A DNA stretch of 7,651 nucleotides from Bdellovibrio sp. (GCA_003694355.1 RFKI01000174.1:1-7651), one strand, 5' to 3'. Positions 1 to 7,073 are shown, counted from the stretch's first letter. Numbers and translations: made by a program. Notes: a model not told the origin generated them from the letters alone.

Positions 1-204
1 CCCCGTATGAGATCCAAGGTCTGACAAATAATATCCAGAGTCCCTCTCCTAAATAAAAGCATGTAAAGGAGAAACATCTTCTCCCTCCAACTGTATTTGA
101 ACATCATCATTAGAACCTATCACAATTTGATCTGCATCAAACTGTTTAACTTCTTTCAGTTCACCATCTTTATATATACGTATAAAAACTGATGATTTTT
201 TCAA
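1..204 (-). pseudogene. gltG: GltG-like FHA-domain protein, 5' part, interrupted by in-frame TAG
   Basis: This is the N-terminal part of a forkhead-associated (FHA) domain protein that runs off the window edge. The frame opens on TTG at 204-202, preceded by GAGG at a 6-base spacing and overlapping the stop of the upstream gene (TTGA). No ATG or GTG is available in frame. Visible residues show an FHA pattern: a beta-rich start, IVIGSNDD at 27-34, VSPLHAFI at 44-51, a TAG at codon 52, then ERDSGYYLSDLGSHTG at 53-68. FHA domains normally bind phosphothreonine peptides. In Glt and Nfs systems an FHA protein of this type is cytoplasmic at its N-terminus and anchored in the inner membrane. The Arg of the usual GR motif is Ser here, and the usual NG Asn is Thr. 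The FHA call is solid. The GltG name rests on its place after the GltD/E/F-like genes. Whether the TAG kills the gene is open. Confidence 0.72.
49..51 (-). other. In-frame TAG inside the FHA domain
   Basis: The codon read on the minus strand is TAG, codon 52 of the FHA frame. The 16 codons after it, up to the window edge, continue the FHA fold in the same frame (YYLSDLGS, then HTG). The stop replaces one residue between the conserved HA.I strand and the next strand. One-base changes from GAG (Glu), CAG (Gln) or TTG (Leu) would all produce it. No gene in the window ends in TAG, so the sequence does not show that TAG is used as a terminator here. Confidence 0.8.
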
Positions 205-485
205 TCTTTTCCTCTTGCTCTTTTTACATCTTCAGCTGTTCTGTCCATCTCAGGCAGAAAGTTATCCCTTAATTTTATCAACTTTTTAAAATTAAACTGT
301 TTTCTATGAAATAATGTCATTACATCCGGTTTTTTCACAGAGCCCTCAACAAGCTCATCTTCAAAGTTCAAATACACTTTTTTGACCTTCTTCTTTTTTT
401 TCAGGATTTTTTTAGCCCACGTTGTAAACGGACTCATCAACAATATGACTAAGAAGGCTCCTAAAAAATATTTTTTCTTTTTCAT
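201..485 (-). CDS. gltF: Small secreted GltF-like protein
   Basis: A 94-residue protein with an N-terminal signal peptide or membrane anchor (Lys-rich start, hydrophobic residues 6-23, possible cleavage near TTWA at 21-24). A very basic stretch follows at 25-37, rich in Lys. The conserved-looking core is LNFEDELVEG at 39-48 and QFNFKKLIKLRDNFLPEM at 63-80. It is expected in the periplasm. No enzymatic motif is visible. Position and size match the small protein between GltE and GltG in Glt loci, which is the basis for the name; the protein's biochemical role is not known to me. The ATG overlaps the upstream TGA by four bases (ATGA). AGGAG sits only 1 base before the ATG and GAGGG is 12 bases away, so neither site is ideally spaced and reinitiation from the upstream gene is likely. 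Runs of eight and seven T on the plus strand (394-401, 407-413) fall in the Lys-rich part. Confidence 0.72.
   Translation of the reverse strand: MKKKKYFLGAFLVILLMSPFTTWAKKILKKKKKVKKVYLNFEDELVEGSVKKPDVMTLFHRKQFNFKKLIKLRDNFLPEMDRTAEDVKRARGKD
211..215 (-). promoter_or_regulatory. Ribosome binding site that decides the TTG start of the FHA gene
   Basis: AGAGG on the minus strand lies 6 bases upstream of the TTG at 204-202, inside the end of the GltF-like gene. It is the main reason for accepting a TTG start, together with the TTGA overlap with the preceding stop and the lack of any ATG or GTG in frame before the FHA domain. Confidence 0.6.
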
Positions 486-1285
486 TCTCCTATTTTTCCC
501 TCAAGTTGATTCACTTTTCTTAAAATGTTCACATCCTCTGTAAGAAACTTAAGTTTACTTAATATTTTAACAGCTTTATCCTTTTTGTTTAAGACCTCAA
601 CTAACAATATTGCATAATTCAAGTAAACTTTAGGGTCCCTTATTTCTGAATCAAGAATCTTCTCAAAAATCTCTTCAGCCTTTTGCTTTTCTCCATTCGC
701 AGCTAATGCTAATGCATAATTATTAGCTAAAAAAACAGGAATATCACCTTTTCCTCGACGTAAGTCTGACTTAATCCACTTATATCCTTCCTGAAGAAAC
801 TGTAACGCCTTTTTAGATCCTCCATACTTTAAATAAATGACCCCTAAATAAGCCTGGCTAGGGCGAAACTTTTCTTTTAAAGAAAGCGCTTTCTTAAATT
901 GATAAACTGCTTTTCTATATTTTCCCTCTTTAAGATAAATCACTCCCAAGTTATGTACTAAAACGGGAGATTTAGGATGAGCCACTAATGCTCTGTTAAT
1001 GACAATCTTGGATAACCCCACCCGCCCTTTTAAAAAATGGAAAACAGCCAAATCATTCAAAGCCTCAAGGTGATTGGAGTCATCCGAAAGAATGGCTGCT
1101 ACAGCAGAAATCACTTGTTTTTCATCTCCCGAACCCATTGCCTCTTTTAACCTATCTAATTTTTCTTCTGGAACTTTTACAGGAGCAGAATGAGCCTTTT
1201 GGGGTTCTTCGAATTGAGACCAAGCTAAAGGAAAATAAAAAAAACAAACAATAAACAAACTAAAAGATACAAAAACTTTCATCAC
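482..1285 (-). CDS. gltE: Periplasmic TPR protein, GltE-like
   Basis: A 267-residue protein with a signal peptide (hydrophobic residues 4-20, probable cleavage near AWS at 21-23; no lipobox Cys). Tetratricopeptide repeats fill most of the rest: around 73-105 (ALNDLAVFHFLKG), 107-138 (VLVHNLGVIYLKEGKYRKA), 142-174, 184-215 (NNYALALAANGEKQKAEEIF) and a last degenerate unit at 218-250. TPR proteins act as scaffolds for protein contacts; here the partner is probably the larger GltD-like protein just upstream. The start is either GTG at 1285 or the adjacent ATG at 1282. AGGT upstream is 8 bases from the GTG and 11 from the ATG, so both are plausible and differ by one residue. The ATG overlaps the upstream gene's TGA (TGATG), and this gene's own TGA overlaps the next ATG. 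The TPR call is very sure; the GltE name depends on synteny. Confidence 0.8.
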   Translation of the reverse strand: MMKVFVSFSLFIVCFFYFPLAWSQFEEPQKAHSAPVKVPEEKLDRLKEAMGSGDEKQVISAVAAILSDDSNHLEALNDLAVFHFLKGRVGLSKIVINRALVAHPKSPVLVHNLGVIYLKEGKYRKAVYQFKKALSLKEKFRPSQAYLGVIYLKYGGSKKALQFLQEGYKWIKSDLRRGKGDIPVFLANNYALALAANGEKQKAEEIFEKILDSEIRDPKVYLNYAILLVEVLNKKDKAVKILSKLKFLTEDVNILRKVNQLEGKIGE

Positions 1286-2436
1286 TGATTTACACCTATC
1301 GGAATGTCTTTTTCTAAAATCAAAAATCCTAAGTCATAAAATTTATTCCCGTTGATACGCCCCAATTCTCGTTGAGCAATTTTTAACCATGGTCCATAAG
1401 CGTCAATTTGATAAGCTTTTTGAATTGCCACTTTATAACTTTCTGTAGCTTTAGATAAAAACTCAGAAGCTTTCTTCCTAACACTGTCTTTATATTGTTT
1501 CCGAATAGACTTGGGTACCTCTTTAGGAATAGGAGCTTTTATTAAAGATACAGAGAGATCTTGAAAAGCTTGTCCCTGTAATGTCAAAGCTGCCACAATC
1601 ATTGGACCATCATCATAAGCAATAACGGGTTTTAATTCATTTTTTAATCTCTGAATAAAGCTCAACTTTTTGTTTAAAGCCCGCGCTTGTCCTGACGAAC
1701 TTCTTGGAAAACGAATGGACCTCAACTTCTCAAAAGTTTTATAAACAAGTTTAAACTTGGCTTCTGCAGCATAGTTTACCCCCACAGGCACTCTGGAACG
1801 ACGAGAAATGTTCCGCTGAATTAAAACAGTTTTACGATACCAATCCTGAGCTTGAGATTTCCTTTTTAATTTTTCATATAGAGATCCCAATTTAAAAGCT
1901 GTTTCAATCACTCGCAATCTATTTTGAGGAGAACTTTTCATGTACTTTTCAAAATAATATATAGCTTTTGAATAATTTCTCCTTTTTTCCCAAATACTTC
2001 CTATTAAAAAAAGAACTTCTGACTTCTTTTTGCCTCGAGACAACAATAAGTATTTTTGGAAATCTCTTAAAGCTTTAGAGTACCAGTTAATACCATTCCA
2101 TATCAACGCCGCATTATAATAAAACTCTGAAGCCACCCTGTCTTTTGTATTATAGGCAGCATAAGACTCAAAAGACCTCGCTGCTTTAACATATTGACCT
2201 GTTTTTTCATAAAGAATGGCCATAAATTTTCTAGCATTTCTACCTAAAGAAGCTTGTTTGCCTGAAGCATATTTCTTAACATAAGCATAATGCTCCAAAG
2301 CTTTTAGTAAATTGTTAGAGCGCTCATAATTAACAGCTGCATTATAAGCGGCACTGACAGCTAATGGAGAACGAGGATTTTCTTTTAAAAGTTTCTCATA
2401 AGCTTTAGCTGCTTCTAAAAACTTTTTCTCTTTCTC
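1282..2436 (-). pseudogene. gltD: GltD-like TPR protein, 3' part beyond an in-frame TGA
   Basis: These 384 codons continue the reading frame of the upstream 657-codon piece without any shift. The first 46 codons after the TGA (starting EKEKKFLEAAKAYEKLLKEN) contain no ATG or GTG; the first possible start is a TTG at 2298 without a visible ribosome site. The part is therefore not a gene of its own but the C-terminal end of one large protein. It holds several TPR units (near KFMAILYEKTGQYVKAA, SEVLFLIGSIWEKRRNYSKA and AFKLGSLYEKLKRKSQA) and then a non-TPR helical region (DDGPMIVAALTLQGQAF and beyond, with WLKIAQRELGRING near the end) of the kind found at the C-terminus of GltD/AgmU-type proteins. 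Its TGA overlaps the start of the GltE-like gene. Coding character is intact, which suggests any inactivation is recent. Confidence 0.75.
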
Positions 2437-2439
2437 TCA
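2437..2439 (-). other. In-frame TGA splitting the GltD-like gene at codon 658
   Basis: The codon context on the minus strand is CAT CAG TGA GAG AAA. Both flanks are TPR sequence in one frame. Fitting the local repeat (TAFAIAHQ, stop, EKEKKFLEAAKAYEKL, ending in KENP) to the 34-residue TPR consensus puts Ala at 4 and 8, Phe at 17, Ala at 20, Tyr at 24 and Pro at 32; the stop falls on position 11, normally Tyr, Leu or another large hydrophobic residue. A one-base change from TTA (Leu) or TGG (Trp) would give TGA, with TTA the more likely. Confidence 0.85.
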
Positions 2440-4410
2440 CTGATGCGCAATAGCAAATGCTGTCTTTTGCTGAATAGATTGAATCTGCATGCCAACACTT
2501 GATGAAGCAATGGCTGGAATGGATAAAATCATCTTAGCAGCCTTTTCTAATCCCACAAAATCTTTACGAATATTATACACATCCAACATCAAATTAGCTG
2601 AGTAAGAGGCATATTTACTTTTTGGAGCTTTTTTAATCACACTTTCAAATCCCTTTAACGCTTCATCGAAGTGATTGTAATAATAATTCATAACAGCCAC
2701 TTTATATTGAACCGCTATACTATTTTTTTCTTTAGGAAATTTTTTAAGGTACTCTTTAGCAACTTTCAAAAAATCTAGCACAGATCGATCAAATTCAATA
2801 GGTTCTTTGGAATTTCCAACCACCTTTTTAATTTCATAAGGTGAGGGAAGCTCTTTTTCCAAAGCCAAAAGAGCATTAATCAAAGCCTGTTTAGCATAAG
2901 AACTTTGAGGGGTTTTCTTATTAACCCAAAGATAATGATAAGCGGCCTTCCTATATTTTTTCATGTCAAATAATAATTCTGCATAAAAAAAATGCATTTC
3001 ATCGATTTTAGGAGACTGAGTAAATGTGTTAAAATAAAGCTCATAAGCTGCCTGAGCTAACTTTTGAGCATGAGGTGCCCTTGAGTTTTGAGCTGTTTGA
3101 TGCTTTTGTAAAACATAATTCCTTAAGGTCAACTCCATAATTTTATAAGATTTCTTCAACAAATCTTTATTTTTACGATTCACCTTAGACCAAATGCTAT
3201 CAGGACTAAAACGATCAATCCAATAGAGAAGTTCCCTCTTAAACTCCTTCGAGTCTCCAACAGAAACATACATATTGACAATTTGATACTGATAATCGAA
3301 AGCCTTTTCTGACGTTGGATCCTGAGAAATTAAGTCCTTAAAAAGATATCTTGCAGCCTCTCTGTCATCTCGACTCATATACAGATAAGCCAGCTTCTCT
3401 ATGGTCTTATTAAGCTGACGAGCATTCATAAACCTTTTAAAGTAAGAGCGAGCCGATTTATAAGACCTGGCATCAGCATAAAACATAATTAAATCATTAA
3501 TCGCTTCTGAAACCAAATGTATATTTTGTCGAGACGAAGATCCTTTGGATTTTTGCCCTTCAACAACCACTCTTTCTAAAGACTTTAAAGCTTCCGAAGT
3601 ATTTCCCACTTTATACTGACACCAAGCATACTTATATAAAGCCAAAGGATAAAGGCGTGACTTCCTATTCAAAATCACCTTCTTGTAATTATTCTTAGCA
3701 AGATTCCATTTTTCATTCTCAAAATAAAATTCACCAAGAGCAAAATGAGCTTCTGTCACATAGGGACTTTTAGGGAATTTTTCTATCAGCTGCTGATAAT
3801 ATCTTTCTCCCTTTTTCACTTGATTCATTTGAAAATAGTTATAACCAAGAAAAAATAAAGCTTGGTCAATTTTTTTGCTTTTAGAAAAAATCTTTAAATA
3901 AGATTCATAAAGAGAAATAGCTTTTAAATTAAATTCCTGAGCCGGCTTTAAATTAAGACGAGGCTTTCGTTTCAGCTTTCCTACATGGTAAAGAGCCAGT
4001 TTCTTGTCGTATTCATTTTGCAAACGAAACTCAATAAGTCGAGCCCTTTCCACATAAAGTTCAGCAAGCCGCAACCACAGTTCTCCTCGTTTACGGCTTC
4101 TTTTATATCTCTTTACGAGCTTATAAAGCTGACGTATTTCCATATCGAGAGTTTTTTCTAACTCGGCTTCGTCTCCAGATTCTTCTCCATATAATTTTCT
4201 GGTTGAAGGTGGCTTGATTGCTTTAAGGTTAATTTTTTTTTGTTTTACCCTCTGATATTTAACTTTTGGCAAAACACTTTTTTGTTTTTTAACGGAAGTT
4301 TTCTCTATTTTTTTAAGAATTTCACCGATAGTCTTGGAACGACTCCAAGACCTTTCCCCTGAGAAAGAAAAAGTAAATAAAAACAATATAGTAAACAAAA
4401 CTTTTTTCAT
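2437..4410 (-). CDS. gltD: Large periplasmic TPR protein, GltD-like, N-terminal 657 residues
   Basis: This is the 5' part of a gene whose full frame spans 4410-1282 (1042 codons). It begins with a signal peptide (residues 1-18 or slightly longer), then a basic, Pro-containing linker (about 24-72) and an acidic turn (EESGDEAELE at 76-85). A helical region with LWLRLAELYVERARLIEF at 111-128 follows, and then many TPR units, for example at 183-215 (ALFFLGYNYFQMNQVKKG), 219-250 (AHFALGEFYFENEKWNLA) and 255-287, continuing to the internal stop. GltD/AgmU in Myxococcus is a periplasmic multi-TPR protein of around this full length that spans the periplasm as a scaffold. GAGGT lies 10 bases before the ATG, within the stop region of the upstream gene 13 bases away. 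If the TGA terminates, a 657-residue protein lacking the C-terminal third is made. A run of nine A in the coding strand (plus 4233-4241) lies in the linker. The TPR identity is certain; the GltD name comes from size and order. Confidence 0.82.
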   Translation of the reverse strand: MKKVLFTILFLFTFSFSGERSWSRSKTIGEILKKIEKTSVKKQKSVLPKVKYQRVKQKKINLKAIKPPSTRKLYGEESGDEAELEKTLDMEIRQLYKLVKRYKRSRKRGELWLRLAELYVERARLIEFRLQNEYDKKLALYHVGKLKRKPRLNLKPAQEFNLKAISLYESYLKIFSKSKKIDQALFFLGYNYFQMNQVKKGERYYQQLIEKFPKSPYVTEAHFALGEFYFENEKWNLAKNNYKKVILNRKSRLYPLALYKYAWCQYKVGNTSEALKSLERVVVEGQKSKGSSSRQNIHLVSEAINDLIMFYADARSYKSARSYFKRFMNARQLNKTIEKLAYLYMSRDDREAARYLFKDLISQDPTSEKAFDYQYQIVNMYVSVGDSKEFKRELLYWIDRFSPDSIWSKVNRKNKDLLKKSYKIMELTLRNYVLQKHQTAQNSRAPHAQKLAQAAYELYFNTFTQSPKIDEMHFFYAELLFDMKKYRKAAYHYLWVNKKTPQSSYAKQALINALLALEKELPSPYEIKKVVGNSKEPIEFDRSVLDFLKVAKEYLKKFPKEKNSIAVQYKVAVMNYYYNHFDEALKGFESVIKKAPKSKYASYSANLMLDVYNIRKDFVGLEKAAKMILSIPAIASSSVGMQIQSIQQKTAFAIAHQ

Positions 4411-4423
4411 GTACTTTATAACC

Positions 4424-6136
4424 TCATTTACAACTAGGATTTCCTACATAATGATAATTTCCCAACTCATCCAGCCAATACTCACCTCTAAATTTATAGT
4501 ACTGCCAACCATTCTGTATATAAAAGTCTCTTGTTGTATCTTCATCAACTTGCTTTTTTACCGGCGGTAATTCTTTATTTGCCAACTTTTTCTTCAATGC
4601 TTCTTTTTTTCCATTGATCATTTCATAACGAATAAATCCCTCCTGCTCAAAAAGGTCTACTAAATCCTCTCGAATATCCAGGAGATGAAGTCTAATAAGC
4701 CTTCCAGCTCTTTTTCTTGATTTTTGAAGTCGACGCTTGAGGATTTTATTTGCATAACGCCCAACACCTGACTTCCTCCACCACAAGGGCATCTGTTTTA
4801 AACGTCGTCGCTCACTTAAAAGAGCCCTTATATAATCATATGAGCGACGGAAATCTCCTTCTTTTAAAATTTTTCTAGATGCAATAAGAGGAATAGGGTA
4901 TTGCACACCTTCCTGATGCCCTTGCCGTTCTCCTTTAAGGACCAAAACAATATCTTTAAAATATGTCAGAGGATTATCTTGTGTTTTCAAATAACGATTG
5001 ATTTTTTTAAATAAAGGTCTATAAATTTTTACAAAAATATTAAGCACTTTTTCCATTTCATCGTACTGACAAATGTAAAGATAAACCAAAGAGCGAACAA
5101 GAAGAGATTCTGGCAAATAGGTTTTTTCATAAAAAGGTGAATGTAAAGACTGAAAATTTCCTAAAGCAGATCGAAACCTTCCTGAGCGAAACATCGCCCA
5201 ACTGCTCTCAAAAAGAGTATCATGCCACAAAGGATGATCCCTAGGAACCTCTCGATAGAACTCTATTGATTTATCCCAGTCTTTCATTTGATAATAAACT
5301 CTAGCCAATCCCATAATAGCGGCCACCTTTGGTGTGTCTGTTACGGGACGATCTGCTCGTGCATCAATAAGTTCCTCAAAGGCGGCTATAGCCTTTTTGT
5401 TTTTTCTTAAATAACTATAGGCAAGAGCTTGCATGTACTTTGCTTGAGGAAAAAATTCACTTTTTTCTGAAACTCTCGAAAAACTTTTGGCTGCACTTTC
5501 ATATTGTTCATTTCTTAGTTGAAATTCTCCAATTCGATAAAATAACATATCTCGATGAGCTTTAGGAAACGAGTCTACTGCGATTCGAGAAATAGCATAA
5601 TTTAACAGGGTATCATCTCCCAGATAACTTGCAGCTAAAGACAACTTCTCTAAACTTTGTTTTATAAATTTTTTGTCTCCAGAACGAATAACACTTATAA
5701 ATTGAAAGGCAGAAACCTGATGAAGCTTCATCTGATATAAAAGCAGTCCTAAAATATATTTAATACGATTTCGATACTTTTTATAATGAGAACTATGTGC
5801 CAACCGGAAAAGCAGTTTCGAGGCCTCTTTATACTTTAAGGCTTTAACAAGCTTCATAGCCTTTGCTAACTCTCTTCGAGAAGAATACTTCATTTTTCTT
5901 CTTCTCTTTTTTCGAATTTTTCTCCTTTTAGCAATTAGAATAGAATCTTCTTTAGAAGATTCTGCAAAAAGATTTCCAAGTTCTTTTTCTATGTTTAATT
6001 GCTGATCTACAGAACCTAATAAATCCATCTTGTTTTGAACTACAAACTCTTCCACATAATTTTTTTGTTCAACAAGAGGAAAGCTTTTTAAAGGAAATCC
6101 GCTGAAAAATATAGTTAACAATATAAAAATTTTCAT
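4424..6136 (-). CDS. gltC: Periplasmic TPR-like protein, GltC-like
   Basis: A 570-residue protein with a signal peptide (hydrophobic residues 3-19), an N-terminal stretch of mixed character, and a striking basic block at 70-83 dominated by Lys and Arg. Helical repeats resembling TPR follow: about 91-112, 197-230 (MLFYRIGEFQLRNEQYESAA), 234-265 (KYMQALAYSYLRKNKKAIAA), 271-303 (AAIMGLARVYYQMKDWDKS) and 305-335 (LFESSWAMFRSGRFRSAL). The C-terminus has a separate aromatic motif, GWQYYKFRGEYWLDELGNYH, ending near a Cys next to the last residue. Myxococcus GltC is a soluble periplasmic TPR protein that works with the barrels GltA and GltB; the place right after two barrels supports the same role here. 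The ATG overlaps the barrel gene's TGA by four bases and has GGAGG 10 bases upstream. No break in the frame is seen. The secreted repeat protein call is firm and the GltC name is probable. Confidence 0.75.
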   Translation of the reverse strand: MKIFILLTIFFSGFPLKSFPLVEQKNYVEEFVVQNKMDLLGSVDQQLNIEKELGNLFAESSKEDSILIAKRRKIRKKRRRKMKYSSRRELAKAMKLVKALKYKEASKLLFRLAHSSHYKKYRNRIKYILGLLLYQMKLHQVSAFQFISVIRSGDKKFIKQSLEKLSLAASYLGDDTLLNYAISRIAVDSFPKAHRDMLFYRIGEFQLRNEQYESAAKSFSRVSEKSEFFPQAKYMQALAYSYLRKNKKAIAAFEELIDARADRPVTDTPKVAAIMGLARVYYQMKDWDKSIEFYREVPRDHPLWHDTLFESSWAMFRSGRFRSALGNFQSLHSPFYEKTYLPESLLVRSLVYLYICQYDEMEKVLNIFVKIYRPLFKKINRYLKTQDNPLTYFKDIVLVLKGERQGHQEGVQYPIPLIASRKILKEGDFRRSYDYIRALLSERRRLKQMPLWWRKSGVGRYANKILKRRLQKSRKRAGRLIRLHLLDIREDLVDLFEQEGFIRYEMINGKKEALKKKLANKELPPVKKQVDEDTTRDFYIQNGWQYYKFRGEYWLDELGNYHYVGNPSCK

Positions 6137-6975
6137 CGATATGAAGCCTCCGGAATAAAATAACTCATCCCCAAGGACAACATTAAATCACTATGAAGTT
6201 TCTTTTCTTCTTGAGTTGCCCCTGTAGACTCATTTTGAACTGTCGCTTGATAAATACTCCAGTTAAAATCCCAACGAACAGCCACAGATTTACTCAAAGC
6301 AAATAACTGACCCATTCCAATGTTAAAGGTCATTTCATTTTTTCCCAGAGCTGTTTGAGTCATACCAAACCCTGGCGTAAAATAAATATCAAAGGGGATA
6401 ATACTCTCGTCAAACCAGGCAATTTTTCCGTAAATAGGAGACCATTTGAATGAAATCCCAAAAAAACTTCGAGGCTCCACAAAAGCTTTGGTGTCTACCT
6501 GTTGATTGGCTTCCAGGTTTTTTGTAATGGCCTTTGATGAACTGGTCATCCATCTATATTTTAACTCCACTCCATAAGGCTCTTGAAAATAATAGCTAAT
6601 AGTGGCATTAAGCCCTATATTTGTAAAAAAAGCATTGTTCGTTGTAACTAAAGCTTCACTAGAAAACTCGAAGCGACTGGTCTTTGGCAAAAATCGCCTT
6701 TGGATCACAGCAATATCTTCAAATGGCGCTAATTCAACAAGATCTGAAACTGTTACAGATTCTTGTACAGAATGTTTTTTTCTCTGAACCTTCTTAGATT
6801 TTGAATGTTTCTTTACCCGAGACTCTTCTTTTTCTCCAAAGCGATCATACAACTGTTCAATTTCATCATCCTGCTGATCTGCCCATAAAAAACGGGGCAA
6901 ACTCACGAAGGTTATTGAAAAAATAATAACATATATGAAAACAGCTTCTTTCACCCTTCTTGTTGATGACACCAT
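6133..6975 (-). CDS. Outer-membrane beta-barrel protein, GltA/GltB type, with charged N-terminal arm
   Basis: A 280-residue secreted protein: signal peptide with hydrophobic residues 11-30 and likely cleavage after LWA at 30-32; a highly charged, probably disordered arm at 33-72 (Asp/Glu-rich, then Lys-rich); and from about 85 an outer-membrane barrel domain. The entry motif RRFLPKTSRFEFS (93-105) followed by TNNAFFTNIGLN and a strand ending in YYFQEPYGVELKYRW is typical of the barrel family found in Myxococcus and Bdellovibrio gliding and spore-coat loci. Alternating hydrophobic strands continue to LMLSLGMSYFIP near the end, with a short tail after the last aromatic strand. The role is probably an outer-membrane anchor or pore for the machine. 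GAGGG lies 2 bases before the ATG but 5 before the GTG that follows as codon 2, so the true start may be the GTG at 6972. I cannot tell GltA from GltB, so no symbol is given. Confidence 0.8.
   Translation of the reverse strand: MVSSTRRVKEAVFIYVIIFSITFVSLPRFLWADQQDDEIEQLYDRFGEKEESRVKKHSKSKKVQRKKHSVQESVTVSDLVELAPFEDIAVIQRRFLPKTSRFEFSSEALVTTNNAFFTNIGLNATISYYFQEPYGVELKYRWMTSSSKAITKNLEANQQVDTKAFVEPRSFFGISFKWSPIYGKIAWFDESIIPFDIYFTPGFGMTQTALGKNEMTFNIGMGQLFALSKSVAVRWDFNWSIYQATVQNESTGATQEEKKLHSDLMLSLGMSYFIPEASYR
6147..6151 (-). promoter_or_regulatory. Strong Shine-Dalgarno for the GltC-like gene inside the barrel gene
   Basis: GGAGG on the minus strand lies within the last codons of the second barrel gene (encoding PEASYR), 10 bases upstream of the ATG at 6136. 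It fixes the GltC-like start at the ATGA overlap, although the spacing is at the long end. Confidence 0.55.
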
Positions 6976-7073
6976 AACCCTCTTCTCTGTTCTATTAAAT
7001 TAACAAATTTTTCAAAATTCTCGAAGGTTTATACAACAAACTGGACCCTTTGTTTTTCTCTCCAAAGCTCTTC
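6976..7073 (-). other. Intergenic gap between the two barrel genes
   Basis: The 98 bases hold the ribosome binding site of the downstream barrel gene (GAGGG at 6978-6982). I see no convincing promoter hexamer pair and no strong terminator. A small inverted repeat, TCTTCT-tag-AGAAGA on the plus strand at 7069-7083, straddles the stop codon of the upstream barrel gene; with 6 weak base pairs and no T-run after it, it is not a credible intrinsic terminator. It is the only gap longer than 13 bases in the window, so an internal promoter, if any, would be here. Confidence 0.5.

Noticed and set aside
195..215. Frameshift at the A6 tract fusing the GltF-like and FHA proteins
   Set aside because: The A-run lies after the GltF stop, and the FHA frame has its own ribosome site and start, so a fusion is not needed.
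1282..2298. Independent gene starting at TTG 2298
   Set aside because: The same coding frame continues 46 codons upstream to the TGA with TPR sequence, and there is no ribosome site before this TTG.
2380..2439. Selenocysteine insertion at the gltD TGA
   Set aside because: The sequence after the TGA is mostly A-rich purines with only short weak pairings; I see no stable stem with a GU-containing apical loop. The local sequence is a TPR helix with no redox role.
2437..2439. TGA reassigned to Trp or Gly as the genome's genetic code
   Set aside because: TGA ends five of the six visible genes, exactly at ATGA, TGATG or TTGA junctions, and Trp is encoded by TGG (for example in GEYWLDELG of the GltC-like protein).
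4334..4570. Plus-strand open frame of 78 codons
   Set aside because: It lies opposite the start of the GltD-like and the end of the GltC-like genes, has no family resemblance, and is a shadow of their coding strands.
6602..6787. Plus-strand open frame of 61 codons
   Set aside because: It is antisense to the barrel gene, with no ribosome site or recognisable domain.
6976..7040. Promoter before the second barrel gene (TATAAA or TTGAAA-like hexamers on the minus strand)
   Set aside because: No -35/-10 pair with 16-18 base spacing was found; single hexamers are expected by chance in AT-rich sequence.
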